A stretch of DNA of 32,532 nucleotides from Flavobacteriales bacterium (GTDB lineage Bacteria; Bacteroidota; Bacteroidia; Flavobacteriales_F; PHOS-HE28). Below are positions 16,955 through 24,733 of this stretch, piece after piece; positions within the stretch are counted from its first letter, which is position 1, and each line of letters opens with the position of its first letter. The DNA lies in the NCBI GenBank assembly GCA_016717225.1, contig JADKGB010000028.1, positions 1 to 32,532 on the forward strand, given 5' to 3'. The position numbers and the translations under genes were made by a program. Below the pieces are notes generated by a model. That model was not told where the DNA came from. It did no database searches and saw only the letters and a program-made list of their open reading frames with translations.

Positions 16955-17146
16955 ATGGCTACTGGTATTGTAAAGTTTTTCAATGAGACCAAAGGATTCG
17001 GTTTCATTACGCCCGATGACGGCACCAAGGACGTGTTTGCCCACAAAACAGGTCTGAAGGAACCTATCCGCGAAGGCGACAAGGTTTCCTTTGAAGTGGA
17101 ACAAAGCCCAAAAGGCTTGAACGCCATTGATGTTCGTCGCGCCTAA
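16955..17146 (+). CDS. Cold-shock domain protein
   Basis: 63 residues, a single CspA-type cold-shock domain that binds single-stranded RNA and DNA and melts RNA structure. RNP1 KGFGFI (residues 13-18) and RNP2 DVFAH (26-30) are intact, and the C-terminus GLNAIDVRRA is typical of the family. ATG 16955 (MATGIVKFFN) is the standard start. The long upstream gene-free region could serve as a structured 5' leader as in other cold-shock genes, but I cannot place the promoter. A strong terminator follows. Confidence 0.95.
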   Translation: MATGIVKFFNETKGFGFITPDDGTKDVFAHKTGLKEPIREGDKVSFEVEQSPKGLNAIDVRRA

Positions 17147-17171
17147 GCGAGCTGCAACACACAATGAAAAG

Positions 17172-17205
17172 CCCCGATCGGTCCGCCGGTCGGGGTTTTG
17201 TTTTT
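17172..17205 (+). terminator. Rho-independent terminator after the cold-shock gene
   Basis: 10-bp stem with one G-U pair, CCCCGATCGG (17172-17181) / CCGGTCGGGG (17186-17195), 4-nt loop, then TTTTG and TTTTT to 17205. Confidence 0.88.
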
Positions 17206-17255
17206 AACGACTGCGCGGGTCCACTTGGTTTTCTTTGTTACCCTATACTCACCGC

Positions 17256-18017
17256 ATGAAACTGATCTCCTTCAATGTGAACGGCATCCGGGCAAGCGTG
17301 GGCAAGGGATTGCACGACACGCTCCAAAAGCTTTCGGCGGACATCGTCTGCTTCCAAGAGACCAAAGCAACGCCCGAGCAGGTCGCCGAGGCATTGAAAG
17401 GGGCGAACGGCTACCATGTGAACGCCTATGGTGCAGTGAAGTTGGGTTATAGCGGAACGGCCATTGCCAGCAAAGTGGCACCGGAGAAGGTGTCCTTTGG
17501 CATCGGCATGGCGGGGCATGATGATGAAGGGCGGGTGGTGACGGCCACCTTCAAGGATGTGGTGGTGCTTTGCGTATACACCCCGAACAGCGGCGAGGGC
17601 ATGAAGCGCTTGGGTTACCGGGGTGAATGGGACGCGGCCTTCCGGAATTATGTATCGAAGCTCGCCAAGGGCAAGCTCCCGGTGGTCATCACCGGCGATC
17701 TCAATGTGGCGCACCAGCCTATTGACATCGCTAGGCCAAAAGCGAATTACAACAAGACCAGTGGCTACACTCAACAGGAGATCGACGGCATGAGCGCATT
17801 GTTGGCTGCAGGGTTCGTTGATACCTACCGACACTTCCATCCCGCAGCGGTCAAATACAGTTGGTGGAGCCAACGCTTCGGTGCCCGTGCCAAGAATGTG
17901 GGTTGGCGCATCGATTACGTGCTGGTGAGCAAAGGCTTCGAGGCGAAGGTGAAAGATGCGTTCATCTTGAACGAGGTGATGGGTAGTGACCATTGTCCTG
18001 TGGGGATCGAATGGTGA
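17256..18017 (+). CDS. xth: Exodeoxyribonuclease III / AP endonuclease
   Basis: 253 residues, exonuclease III family. It cuts at abasic sites and removes 3' blocks in base excision repair. Active-site residues are visible: N7 in FNVNGIR, E35 in CFQETK, D148 and N150 in TGDLNVAH, the GWRIDYVLVS element, and D245-H246 in GSDHCPVG. Start ATG 17256 (MKLISFNVNGIR) is the family N-terminus; the upstream TTG frame adds nothing. It follows the cold-shock terminator by about 50 bp and precedes the DUF4260 gene by 28 bp, so those two may share a transcript. Confidence 0.95.
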   Translation: MKLISFNVNGIRASVGKGLHDTLQKLSADIVCFQETKATPEQVAEALKGANGYHVNAYGAVKLGYSGTAIASKVAPEKVSFGIGMAGHDDEGRVVTATFKDVVVLCVYTPNSGEGMKRLGYRGEWDAAFRNYVSKLAKGKLPVVITGDLNVAHQPIDIARPKANYNKTSGYTQQEIDGMSALLAAGFVDTYRHFHPAAVKYSWWSQRFGARAKNVGWRIDYVLVSKGFEAKVKDAFILNEVMGSDHCPVGIEW

Positions 18018-18045
18018 ATCAGAGTGACGAACAAAAAGAAGAACC

Positions 18046-18426
18046 ATGAAAACCCTGTTGCGTTTGGAAGAGCTCGCGCAATTCCTGTTCGTGATAATGG
18101 TCCTCGTAATGAAAGGGGTGGCCTGGTGGATGTACATTCTACTGCTCCTTGGACCAGACATTGGAATGGTGGGTTATTTGGTGAACACTCGCGTGGGTGC
18201 CATCTGCTACAATTTGACGCACCATAAAGGGCTCGGCATCGTGCTGATGCTGATAGGCCTGATAGCAGAAGTGGCCAACATGCTAACCAATGTGCAGAGC
18301 GGTTTTTTCCTTGTTGGACTGATCATTTATGGACACTCCAGCATGGACCGCATGCTCGGCTATGGGCTCAAGTACAGTGATGATTTCAAGCACACGCATC
18401 TCGGTTGGATCGGGAAGAACAAGTAG
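18046..18426 (+). CDS. DUF4260 membrane protein
   Basis: 126 residues, small integral membrane protein of the DUF4260 family. It opens with LRLEELAQFLFVIMV, has about three to four hydrophobic segments (roughly residues 10-40, 62-80 and 82-98), and ends with the family signature HSSMDRMLGYGLKYSDDFKHTHLGWIG. Function of the family is unknown. The start ATG 18046 gives exactly the family N-terminus. It lies 28 bp after exoA and 54 bp before the amidotransferase gene on the same strand. Confidence 0.9.
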   Translation: MKTLLRLEELAQFLFVIMVLVMKGVAWWMYILLLLGPDIGMVGYLVNTRVGAICYNLTHHKGLGIVLMLIGLIAEVANMLTNVQSGFFLVGLIIYGHSSMDRMLGYGLKYSDDFKHTHLGWIGKNK

Positions 18427-18480
18427 ATCGGATAGTAGAAGGTTGAAGAGATCTCTTCGTTGACCTGCAAGAAAACCAAC

Positions 18481-19044
18481 ATGCGTATTCTACTGCTGGA
18501 CAACTACGATTCCTTCACGTGGAACCTGCAACACTTGTTGGAACCATTCGCCCAGGTGCAGATCTTTCGAAACGACGCCATATCTGTTGACGAAGCCGCG
18601 AAATTCGATCGCCTCGTGCTTTCTCCAGGACCAGGGCTTCCGGCAGAAGCAGGGATCATGCCCGAACTGTTGGCCCGTTTGATGCCAACACATCCGATCC
18701 TGGGTGTATGCCTGGGAATGCAAGCGATCGTTGAAGCCTGTGGTGGTCAGCTGTTCAACCAGGCCAAGGTGCAACATGGCGTTTCGGTCAAGTGCCTAAC
18801 AGAACAACCAACGGATCCGCTCTTTGCCAATATGCCCAGGATCTTCGACGTGGGGCTTTACCATAGTTGGGCCGCCGACCCGAAAACACTTCCTCCTACC
18901 CTACGCGTTACAGCGCGCAGTGAGGCGGGTATCATCATGGCTGTGAGGCACGAACAATTCAATACGTGCGGCGTGCAGTTCCATCCGGAAAGTGTGATGA
19001 CACCATTCGGCGAGCGGATCATCGAGAACTGGATCAACACGTGA
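18481..19044 (+). CDS. Aminodeoxychorismate/anthranilate synthase glutaminase subunit (orphan)
   Basis: 187 residues, class I glutamine amidotransferase of the TrpG/PabA type, which supplies ammonia from glutamine to a chorismate-using partner. The N-terminus ILLLDNYDSFTWNL, the SPGPGLP loop, the nucleophile C77 in GVCLGMQAI, and H168/E170 in VQFHPES are present. The usual GVCLGHQ is GVCLGMQ here, a variation outside the triad. No trpE, pabB, trpD or pabC is next to it, so pabA versus trpG cannot be decided; the partner is elsewhere. ATG 18481 is chosen over 18460 because family members start directly with M-[RK]-I-L-L-L-D. Confidence 0.88.
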   Translation: MRILLLDNYDSFTWNLQHLLEPFAQVQIFRNDAISVDEAAKFDRLVLSPGPGLPAEAGIMPELLARLMPTHPILGVCLGMQAIVEACGGQLFNQAKVQHGVSVKCLTEQPTDPLFANMPRIFDVGLYHSWAADPKTLPPTLRVTARSEAGIIMAVRHEQFNTCGVQFHPESVMTPFGERIIENWINT

Positions 19045-19087
19045 ACGGCTTTCCACCGTAAGGTTGTTGATCATCGTTGGCTCGGTC

Positions 19088-19121
19088 TTGGTTAGGGCCC
19101 GGAACAACCCCGATAGCTTTG
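19088..19121 (+). promoter_or_regulatory. Bacteroidota-type promoter candidate before the OmpA gene
   Basis: TAGCTTTG at 19114-19121 fits the -7 consensus TAnnTTTG exactly, and TTG at 19088-19090 stands 23 nt upstream, at the long end of the usual -33 spacing. The ATG follows only 4 nt later, so the transcript would have almost no leader. This could be chance. Confidence 0.3.
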
Positions 19122-19125
19122 CTGT

Positions 19126-20319
19126 ATGATGCGTCACATTCTTATATCGTTTGTCGTTCTGCTCCTTCATGCACTTCCTGTGCAGGCCCAGAACCTGCTT
19201 CAGCGCAAGTTGAACAACGACACCATGCCCAACTTGGTGCCGAACCCAGGGTTCGAGCTCACCAAGAAGATCCAATGCGCTTGGACACAGAAAGCGCGCA
19301 AGTTCAACGAGGAGGTGATGATCGGATGGAATTCACCTACGGAGACCACACCCGACCATTTCACCACCAAAGCCGATGCGGACTGCTGGAGCAATCCGGC
19401 GAAAAAATCGAAGGGACGAGCCAGCCCGCGCACTGGCGATTGCATGGCTGGCATCAAGTCGTATGGCAAGGGTAACACCCCAACCTATTGGCACGAATAC
19501 CTCCAGATCGAATTGCCCGAACCGCTGACAGCAGGCAAACACTATGTGGCGGAATTCTTCGCCCTCCACGCGGTGTTCAGCAATTTGGCGAGCAATAACC
19601 TGGGTATGTACCTGAGTGGAGTGCCTGTGCGTTCGCGCGATTGCCTGCCGCTCTATTACCCGGCGCAAGTGCGGGAGGAGGATGTGATCGAGGGCGGTTG
19701 GCACAAAGTGAGCGGCGTGATCGAGGCCAAGGGTGACGAGCGATACATCATCATCGGCAATTTCTGTACGGACCAGCTAACACGCAACAAGAAGATGCCC
19801 GAAGGCGAGCGTGGAGCCTACTACTTCATCGATGATGTGAATGTGCGCCTTGCTCCTGCGAACATGAAAGTATCTGATCCACCGATGGTCTGCATTCCTC
19901 CTCCACCGAAGCAACGCGTAGCGGACCACGCCAGCACAGCCGAAGTGGCTCTTGTAGAGATGGAGCCTGAAGTGGGCAAGCACATCCGGCTGGACAAGAT
20001 CTTCTTCGACTTCGACAAAAGCACACTGAAAACCGAAAGCGAGCTGGAACTCACCACCGTTGTCGATCTGCTTACGGACTATCCTTTCATGCGTATCGCG
20101 ATCGAGGCACATACGGACGACCAAGGCACCGACGACTACAACCAAAAGCTGAGCGACGCCCGCGCCAAAGCGGTGGCAGACTGGTTGATCACCAAGAAAA
20201 TTGATACTGAACGGATCGAATGGAAAGGCTATGGTGAATCAAAACCACTGGCCGAAGGCACCACGGAAACAGAGCGTGCCATCAACCGACGTGTTGAGTT
20301 CCGAGTTCTGGACCGCTAG
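19126..20319 (+). CDS. OmpA-family envelope protein with N-terminal carbohydrate-binding-like domain
   Basis: 397 residues. A signal peptide covers residues 1 to about 22 (ending LPVQAQ). Residues ~35-245 look like a jelly-roll domain beginning LVPNPGFEL, with several cysteines and RGAYYFIDDVNVRL near its end, as in the binding modules found before OmpA domains in Bacteroidota. From about residue 288 comes the OmpA C-terminal peptidoglycan-binding domain: KIFFDFDKSTL, IAIEAHTDDQGTDDYNQKLSDARAKAV and ERAINRRVEFRVL. The protein should be periplasmic or outer-membrane linked and hold peptidoglycan. Start ATG 19126 or 19129 (MM) cannot be separated. A bidirectional terminator follows the stop. 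Confidence 0.9.
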   Translation: MMRHILISFVVLLLHALPVQAQNLLQRKLNNDTMPNLVPNPGFELTKKIQCAWTQKARKFNEEVMIGWNSPTETTPDHFTTKADADCWSNPAKKSKGRASPRTGDCMAGIKSYGKGNTPTYWHEYLQIELPEPLTAGKHYVAEFFALHAVFSNLASNNLGMYLSGVPVRSRDCLPLYYPAQVREEDVIEGGWHKVSGVIEAKGDERYIIIGNFCTDQLTRNKKMPEGERGAYYFIDDVNVRLAPANMKVSDPPMVCIPPPPKQRVADHASTAEVALVEMEPEVGKHIRLDKIFFDFDKSTLKTESELELTTVVDLLTDYPFMRIAIEAHTDDQGTDDYNQKLSDARAKAVADWLITKKIDTERIEWKGYGESKPLAEGTTETERAINRRVEFRVLDR

Positions 20320-20336
20320 TAGCCGATGGCCAAGAA

Positions 20337-20366
20337 AAAAGGGATCCAGTTTCGTGGATCCCTTTT
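20337..20366. terminator. Bidirectional terminator between OmpA and HTH genes
   Basis: Stem AAAAGGGATCC (20337-20347) / GGATCCCTTTT (20356-20366) with an 8-nt loop. Both exits carry T-runs, so it can end the plus-strand OmpA gene and the minus-strand small HTH gene, which converge here. Confidence 0.88.
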
Positions 20367-20389
20367 CTCAGCATGAATTTCAAAAAAGG

Positions 20390-20644
20390 TCAAGCGTGCT
20401 GAGGCTGGTCCTTGAGAATACGGCGCGCGATATCCAAAATTCGCGTGTCATCCAACGAGACCACGCCACCACCACCACCGCCTTCCAAATGCACACCCAT
20501 GGGTCTGCCCTCAGGGTGCGAGTAACCGCCGAAATAATTCCAAACCGTTTCAACGTTCAGGTCCAACTCTTTCGCAATACGATGGATACTGCCATCGGGT
20601 AAGCTGTCCTTGATACCGCGGAGCTCATTGAAGGTGATATTCAT
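20390..20644 (-). CDS. Small helix-turn-helix DNA-binding protein, unknown role
   Basis: 84 residues. The N-terminal half has a helix-turn-helix pattern (MNITFNELRGIKDSLPDGSI, then HRIAKELDLNVETVWNYFGG), followed by a short segment with VHLEGGGGGGVVSLDDTRIL and a C-terminal helix DIARRILKD. I recall small proteins of this build (HTH plus 'EDT-ILDAARRI') as widespread in Bacteroidota without a known function. ATG 20644 is chosen because the family begins with M-x-[IV]-T-F; the frame is open further upstream into the divergent gene but without coding character. Six glycines are encoded by a GGT-rich triplet run at 20465-20482. The gene is divergent from the cyclase gene, 121 bp apart, so it might regulate it, which is speculation. 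Confidence 0.75.
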   Translation of the reverse strand: MNITFNELRGIKDSLPDGSIHRIAKELDLNVETVWNYFGGYSHPEGRPMGVHLEGGGGGGVVSLDDTRILDIARRILKDQPQHA

Positions 20645-20765
20645 GGTCGCTATGGGTTTTGTGTGGAAGTATCCCGAAGGTAATGCCAGACTTTTGAAAA
20701 TAGTGTCGCTTGGTTGAAAAAAAACCGGAGGTTCGTGCTGCCCCTCGAACAGCGGCATTCCGATC

Positions 20766-23318
20766 ATGCGAGCGCTCCCATTAGCGGTAACAGCGGCATT
20801 TGCCCTTTGGCATGGCTCGGTAGGCGCGCAACAATACGACCTGCGCGTGTTCAGTGTGGAGGACGGTCTACCAGGGAGCACGGTGAACGCTATCACGCAG
20901 GATAGCGAAGGCTTTCTTTGGGTTGTTACCACCAATGGTTACGCCCGTTTCGATGGAAGGCACTTCTCCCAGTTCGTTTCCTTGGAAGAGGTTGGCCTTG
21001 TTGCAAAGGAGGCGCTGGACAGGCATTCGAACTCCGTTCAAGAAGCACGTTTGGATCGGGACTTGTTGGGAAAGTCGAGCAAAAAGGCAGCTTCGATCCG
21101 TCTGTCGAACGGCGACGATCTGTTCGCCACACGCGAAGGTGTTCTCCTCTACCGCGGCACGCGGCCGACAACAACCCCTCGTAGGATCCGCTCCCGGAAC
21201 GGGCTTGGTGACGATGCGGTTCGGTGTCTCTTTCAAGATGCGAGCGGAATTGTATGGATCGGCACGGAACATAATGGTATCAGTCGCTTGGTGAGTGATG
21301 CTGTTACTTGGTTCGACGAGCGGGATGGACTGCCTGGTTCAGTGGTTTCGGGTATTTCCTCGAATGCTGAAGGGCTCATCCTGTTCACCACAAGTGATGG
21401 AAACGCTGTGCTCGACACGAGCTTCAACATTAGCCAAAACCGGGTTAAAGGCACTGATGCTGGAGGATCGGAACAAGGGGAAACGAATTTGCGGATCCTT
21501 CTTGCCAACGGGCATTTCTGGTCCGCAACAGACCATGGCGTTTTCGATCATTCATCCGAAGGCTACACTATCCGAGTAGGCCGCGATACGATCGAAGCAA
21601 CTGCTATGGCCATCGCCGGGGATTCAGTGCTTATTGGAACGCACGCAGGTCTGTTCAAGGCACCACTTGACAATAGCTGCGCAAATTGGACACCTGCCTT
21701 CGCAGCAGGAAATGAAGACATCACATGCCTCGTTCACGATCTGGCTGGCAACATATGGATGGGCACATCGAACAAAGGCATTGTTAGATACAACAAGAAC
21801 GGTACCCAACGTTGGACAACCATCGAAGGCCTCGCAAGCGATCACATCCGCCTGCTGCTGCTCGATGCGTACCAGAACCTTTGGGTGGGAACAGACCGCG
21901 GGTTCAACCTTATGGAGTTGGACGAATTGCAGGAGCAAGTGCTCAATATCCGGTATTACGGCATCGCCGATGGCTTCCCTGGTATCGAAGCCATGCCAAA
22001 TGCCTGCATGCTGGATGTGGACAGTTCACTCTGGTTCGGTACAACTCGAGGCGCGATCCACTTCGATCCGCGCCGCATTCTCGAAGATCCCGTTGCGCCG
22101 CGAACACGCATTACAGACCTTGCTGTTTTCTTCGAGCATCCCGACCTGCGGCCTTGGTGCGATACGCTGGATCCAGAGGGATTGCCAAATGGCCTCCGTC
22201 TTCCGCACGATCAGAACCACCTCACCTTCACCTTTACCGGCCTATCGCTCGCTTACCCGGAAAAAGTCCGCTTTCAATACAAGCTGGAAGGCCGCGATGC
22301 GGATTGGTCTCCGATCACCTCTGATGATCGCGTAACCATGAGCGGGCTCGAGCCTGGCACATACACGTTCCTGGTAAAAGCACGCAATGGAAGCGGCGTG
22401 TGGAATGATGAACCTGCCCGATTCACCTTCGCGATCACACCGCCGTATTGGGAGACAACGCCTTTCCGCATCACCGGTGGTGCTGCGCTGCTCTTGTCCT
22501 TCTTCGGCTTACAATACCTGCGCGACCGACGATCACGAAAAACACGCGAACGTTTGGAGCGAATGGTCACGGTGCGCACCCAGGAACTTTCCGATGAGAA
22601 GCACCGCAGCGACTCCCTCTTGCTGAACATCCTGCCCGAAACAACAGCGGCGGAACTGAAAGAGAACGGCACCGCCCAAGCTCGCAGCTATGCGGAATGC
22701 ACGGTGCTCTTCAGCGACTTCCAAGGCTTCACCATGCTGAGCGAGCAGCTGGAAGCGACCGGGATCGTTACGGAATTGGATCGCTTTTTCCGTGCCTTCG
22801 ATCGCATAACGGACAAATACGGCACCGAAAAGATCAAGACCATTGGCGATGCGTACATGTGTGCCAGTGGTGTGCCGAACCCTTCACGTACGCATGGCTT
22901 GGACGCCGTGTTGATGGCCTTGGAAATGCTGAGTGTTGTGGACGCGATCAACGCGCAACGCGAGCGCGAGGGTCATCCTGCCTGGCCGATCCGCATTGGT
23001 TTGAACAGTGGACCACTGATCGCAGGCGTGGTGGGTGAAAAGAAATTCGCCTATGACATTTGGGGTGATACCGTGAACCTTGCGAGCCGCATGGAAAGCA
23101 GTGGCGCCCCTGGTCGGGTGAACGTGACCAGTGCTGTGCTCGCACAAGTGGAACGATTCGTTGAATATGAATCAAGAGGCAAGGTGAACCTGAAAGGAAA
23201 AGGCGATGTGGAATGTTGGTTCGTGGACCGTCTGCGGCCCGAGTTCAGTTCGGACGAGCGAGGACGTACCGCCAATGCCATGTTGATGGAGCTCCGCAGC
23301 GCCCAACAGAAAGCATGA
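20766..23318 (+). CDS. Periplasmic propeller-Y_Y_Y sensor fused to class III adenylate cyclase
   Basis: 850 residues. A signal peptide covers about residues 1-21. Residues ~25-480 are two-component-regulator propeller repeats (VNAITQDSEGFLWVVTTNG, VRCLFQDASGIVWIGTEHNG, ITCLVHDLAGNIWMGTSNKG, IRLLLLDAYQNLWVGTDRG). A Y_Y_Y domain follows (~483-555), then one membrane helix (~568-585), a short coiled coil, and a class III nucleotide cyclase domain to the end. Metal-binding D651 (LFSDFQGFT) and D695 (IGDAYM) are intact, as are N771 and R775 (NLASR). Specificity positions K691 and D764 predict ATP, so the product should be cAMP. Propeller/Y_Y_Y sensors usually end in a histidine kinase. The stop overlaps the next start (ATGA). 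Confidence 0.93.
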   Translation: MRALPLAVTAAFALWHGSVGAQQYDLRVFSVEDGLPGSTVNAITQDSEGFLWVVTTNGYARFDGRHFSQFVSLEEVGLVAKEALDRHSNSVQEARLDRDLLGKSSKKAASIRLSNGDDLFATREGVLLYRGTRPTTTPRRIRSRNGLGDDAVRCLFQDASGIVWIGTEHNGISRLVSDAVTWFDERDGLPGSVVSGISSNAEGLILFTTSDGNAVLDTSFNISQNRVKGTDAGGSEQGETNLRILLANGHFWSATDHGVFDHSSEGYTIRVGRDTIEATAMAIAGDSVLIGTHAGLFKAPLDNSCANWTPAFAAGNEDITCLVHDLAGNIWMGTSNKGIVRYNKNGTQRWTTIEGLASDHIRLLLLDAYQNLWVGTDRGFNLMELDELQEQVLNIRYYGIADGFPGIEAMPNACMLDVDSSLWFGTTRGAIHFDPRRILEDPVAPRTRITDLAVFFEHPDLRPWCDTLDPEGLPNGLRLPHDQNHLTFTFTGLSLAYPEKVRFQYKLEGRDADWSPITSDDRVTMSGLEPGTYTFLVKARNGSGVWNDEPARFTFAITPPYWETTPFRITGGAALLLSFFGLQYLRDRRSRKTRERLERMVTVRTQELSDEKHRSDSLLLNILPETTAAELKENGTAQARSYAECTVLFSDFQGFTMLSEQLEATGIVTELDRFFRAFDRITDKYGTEKIKTIGDAYMCASGVPNPSRTHGLDAVLMALEMLSVVDAINAQREREGHPAWPIRIGLNSGPLIAGVVGEKKFAYDIWGDTVNLASRMESSGAPGRVNVTSAVLAQVERFVEYESRGKVNLKGKGDVECWFVDRLRPEFSSDERGRTANAMLMELRSAQQKA

Positions 23319-24733
23319 ACAGTGCAGGGCCATTGAACAACCGCGTTTCGAGGAACGACCTGATCGTCGTTGTCATCGGTGCGATGCTCATTCTGGGTCC
23401 GGCTTTGGTCAACGGATTTCCGTTCGTGTACCCTGATACTGGAACCTATTTGGACAGTGCCTTCCGCGGTGCTGTTCCGGTGGACAGGCCTTGTTGGTAT
23501 GGCCTCTTCATGCGGATCTCGAGTCTCGGTGGGAATACCTTTTGGGGCATCATCATTGGTCAGGCGTTGCTGTGTTCGCTCTACATCCGTAGAACGGTGG
23601 CTGTGCTGGTCGCGCTACATGCAGCAGCTTTTGCGCTCGCGATCATGGTATTGCTCTCGTTGTTTTCCAGCGTCGGCTGGTATGCCGGACAATTGATGCC
23701 GGACATCTTCACCGGCATCGGTATCCTGGCCATGTTCCATCTCCTTTCCGGTCACGGATCGAAATGGGTACGGCTGGCAGACGCTGCCGTGATCGTGTTT
23801 TCCTGCTGGGTGCACTTGTCCAATTTGCTGATCCTTCCCTTGAGCGGTTGCCTTCTGCTGACCCTTAGGTCCGGCACCCTGAAGAAACTCCGTGAGCAAC
23901 GGTGGGCATTACTGGTTGTTACGACCATTGCCTCGTGGGCTGGGCTGGCATTGGTTAATCGTATTGTCGATAAGGAGTTCTACCTCTCCCGTGGTGGACA
24001 AGCGTTCATGATCGCCCACTTGCTGGACAGCGGGATATTGCCAGCATGGATGGACGAGCATTGCCCTGAAGGTGGTTATCGCATCTGTGCCTATCGGGAT
24101 CGTTTACCATCATCTGGCAATGATCTTCTCTGGACCGATACCATCAGCCCAATGCATCTCGAAGGTGGTTGGTTGGCAACAAAACCGGAGTATGACCGCA
24201 TCATAAGAAGCGCATTGCTGGATCCGAAGTATGCCCTCTGGTATGCGAAGGCCGGAGTTCGCTCCACCATCGAACTGATCGGAAAACGGACGATCTGCCG
24301 CGGTTTGATCAACACGGATTACCGCAGGCCGACAAGTCCTCCGTACGTCATGATCGAGGGCACCATACGTTCCAGCCTACCCGACTATCTCTCTTCCATG
24401 CAGAACGGAGGACGGGGCGAACTGAACATGTCGATCGCGGACGATCTGTACAAGTGGTTCATGACCGTAATTCTCGGCGCCTCTGTGGTATTGATCATTC
24501 TCCCGCGCAGGATATCAAAAGGAGCATTGGTGCGCACCGACCTCACTTTCGCGATCGGTGCTCTCTTGATCGACGCGTTCGTATGCGCCAACCTGAGCAC
24601 CACCGAGGACCGCTACTTGTCGCGCACCACGTGGATACTCCCGCTCTTCGTGATGATCGCGCTCATCCAGCTCTGGTCTGCGAGAAAGGACCAGCGCAGC
24701 AGCGATCTCGCAAGTATCAGCTCAACCCACTGA
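23315..24733 (+). CDS. Polytopic membrane protein, unknown function, coupled to the cyclase gene
   Basis: 472 residues. Start ATG 23315 overlaps the cyclase stop by 4 nt (ATGA), which fixes the start and argues for coupled translation. Roughly nine hydrophobic segments: about residues 15-33, 75-92, 95-118, 130-146, 155-175, 195-215, and three near the C-terminus (380-400, 415-435, 450-465). A large soluble loop (~220-375) lies between. Short polar motifs at membrane edges include VYPDTGTYLDSAF (38-50) and QLMPDIFTG (126-134); an acidic residue after the first helix is reminiscent of GT-C glycosyltransferases, but no family can be claimed. It converges with fhs, and the two 3' ends overlap by 17 bp. 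Real gene, function unknown. Confidence 0.82.
   Translation: MNSAGPLNNRVSRNDLIVVVIGAMLILGPALVNGFPFVYPDTGTYLDSAFRGAVPVDRPCWYGLFMRISSLGGNTFWGIIIGQALLCSLYIRRTVAVLVALHAAAFALAIMVLLSLFSSVGWYAGQLMPDIFTGIGILAMFHLLSGHGSKWVRLADAAVIVFSCWVHLSNLLILPLSGCLLLTLRSGTLKKLREQRWALLVVTTIASWAGLALVNRIVDKEFYLSRGGQAFMIAHLLDSGILPAWMDEHCPEGGYRICAYRDRLPSSGNDLLWTDTISPMHLEGGWLATKPEYDRIIRSALLDPKYALWYAKAGVRSTIELIGKRTICRGLINTDYRRPTSPPYVMIEGTIRSSLPDYLSSMQNGGRGELNMSIADDLYKWFMTVILGASVVLIILPRRISKGALVRTDLTFAIGALLIDAFVCANLSTTEDRYLSRTTWILPLFVMIALIQLWSARKDQRSSDLASISSTH

Noticed and set aside
16630..16986. 118-codon open frame before the cold-shock gene
   Set aside because: It overlaps the cold-shock start out of frame, crosses two hairpins, and has no family character.
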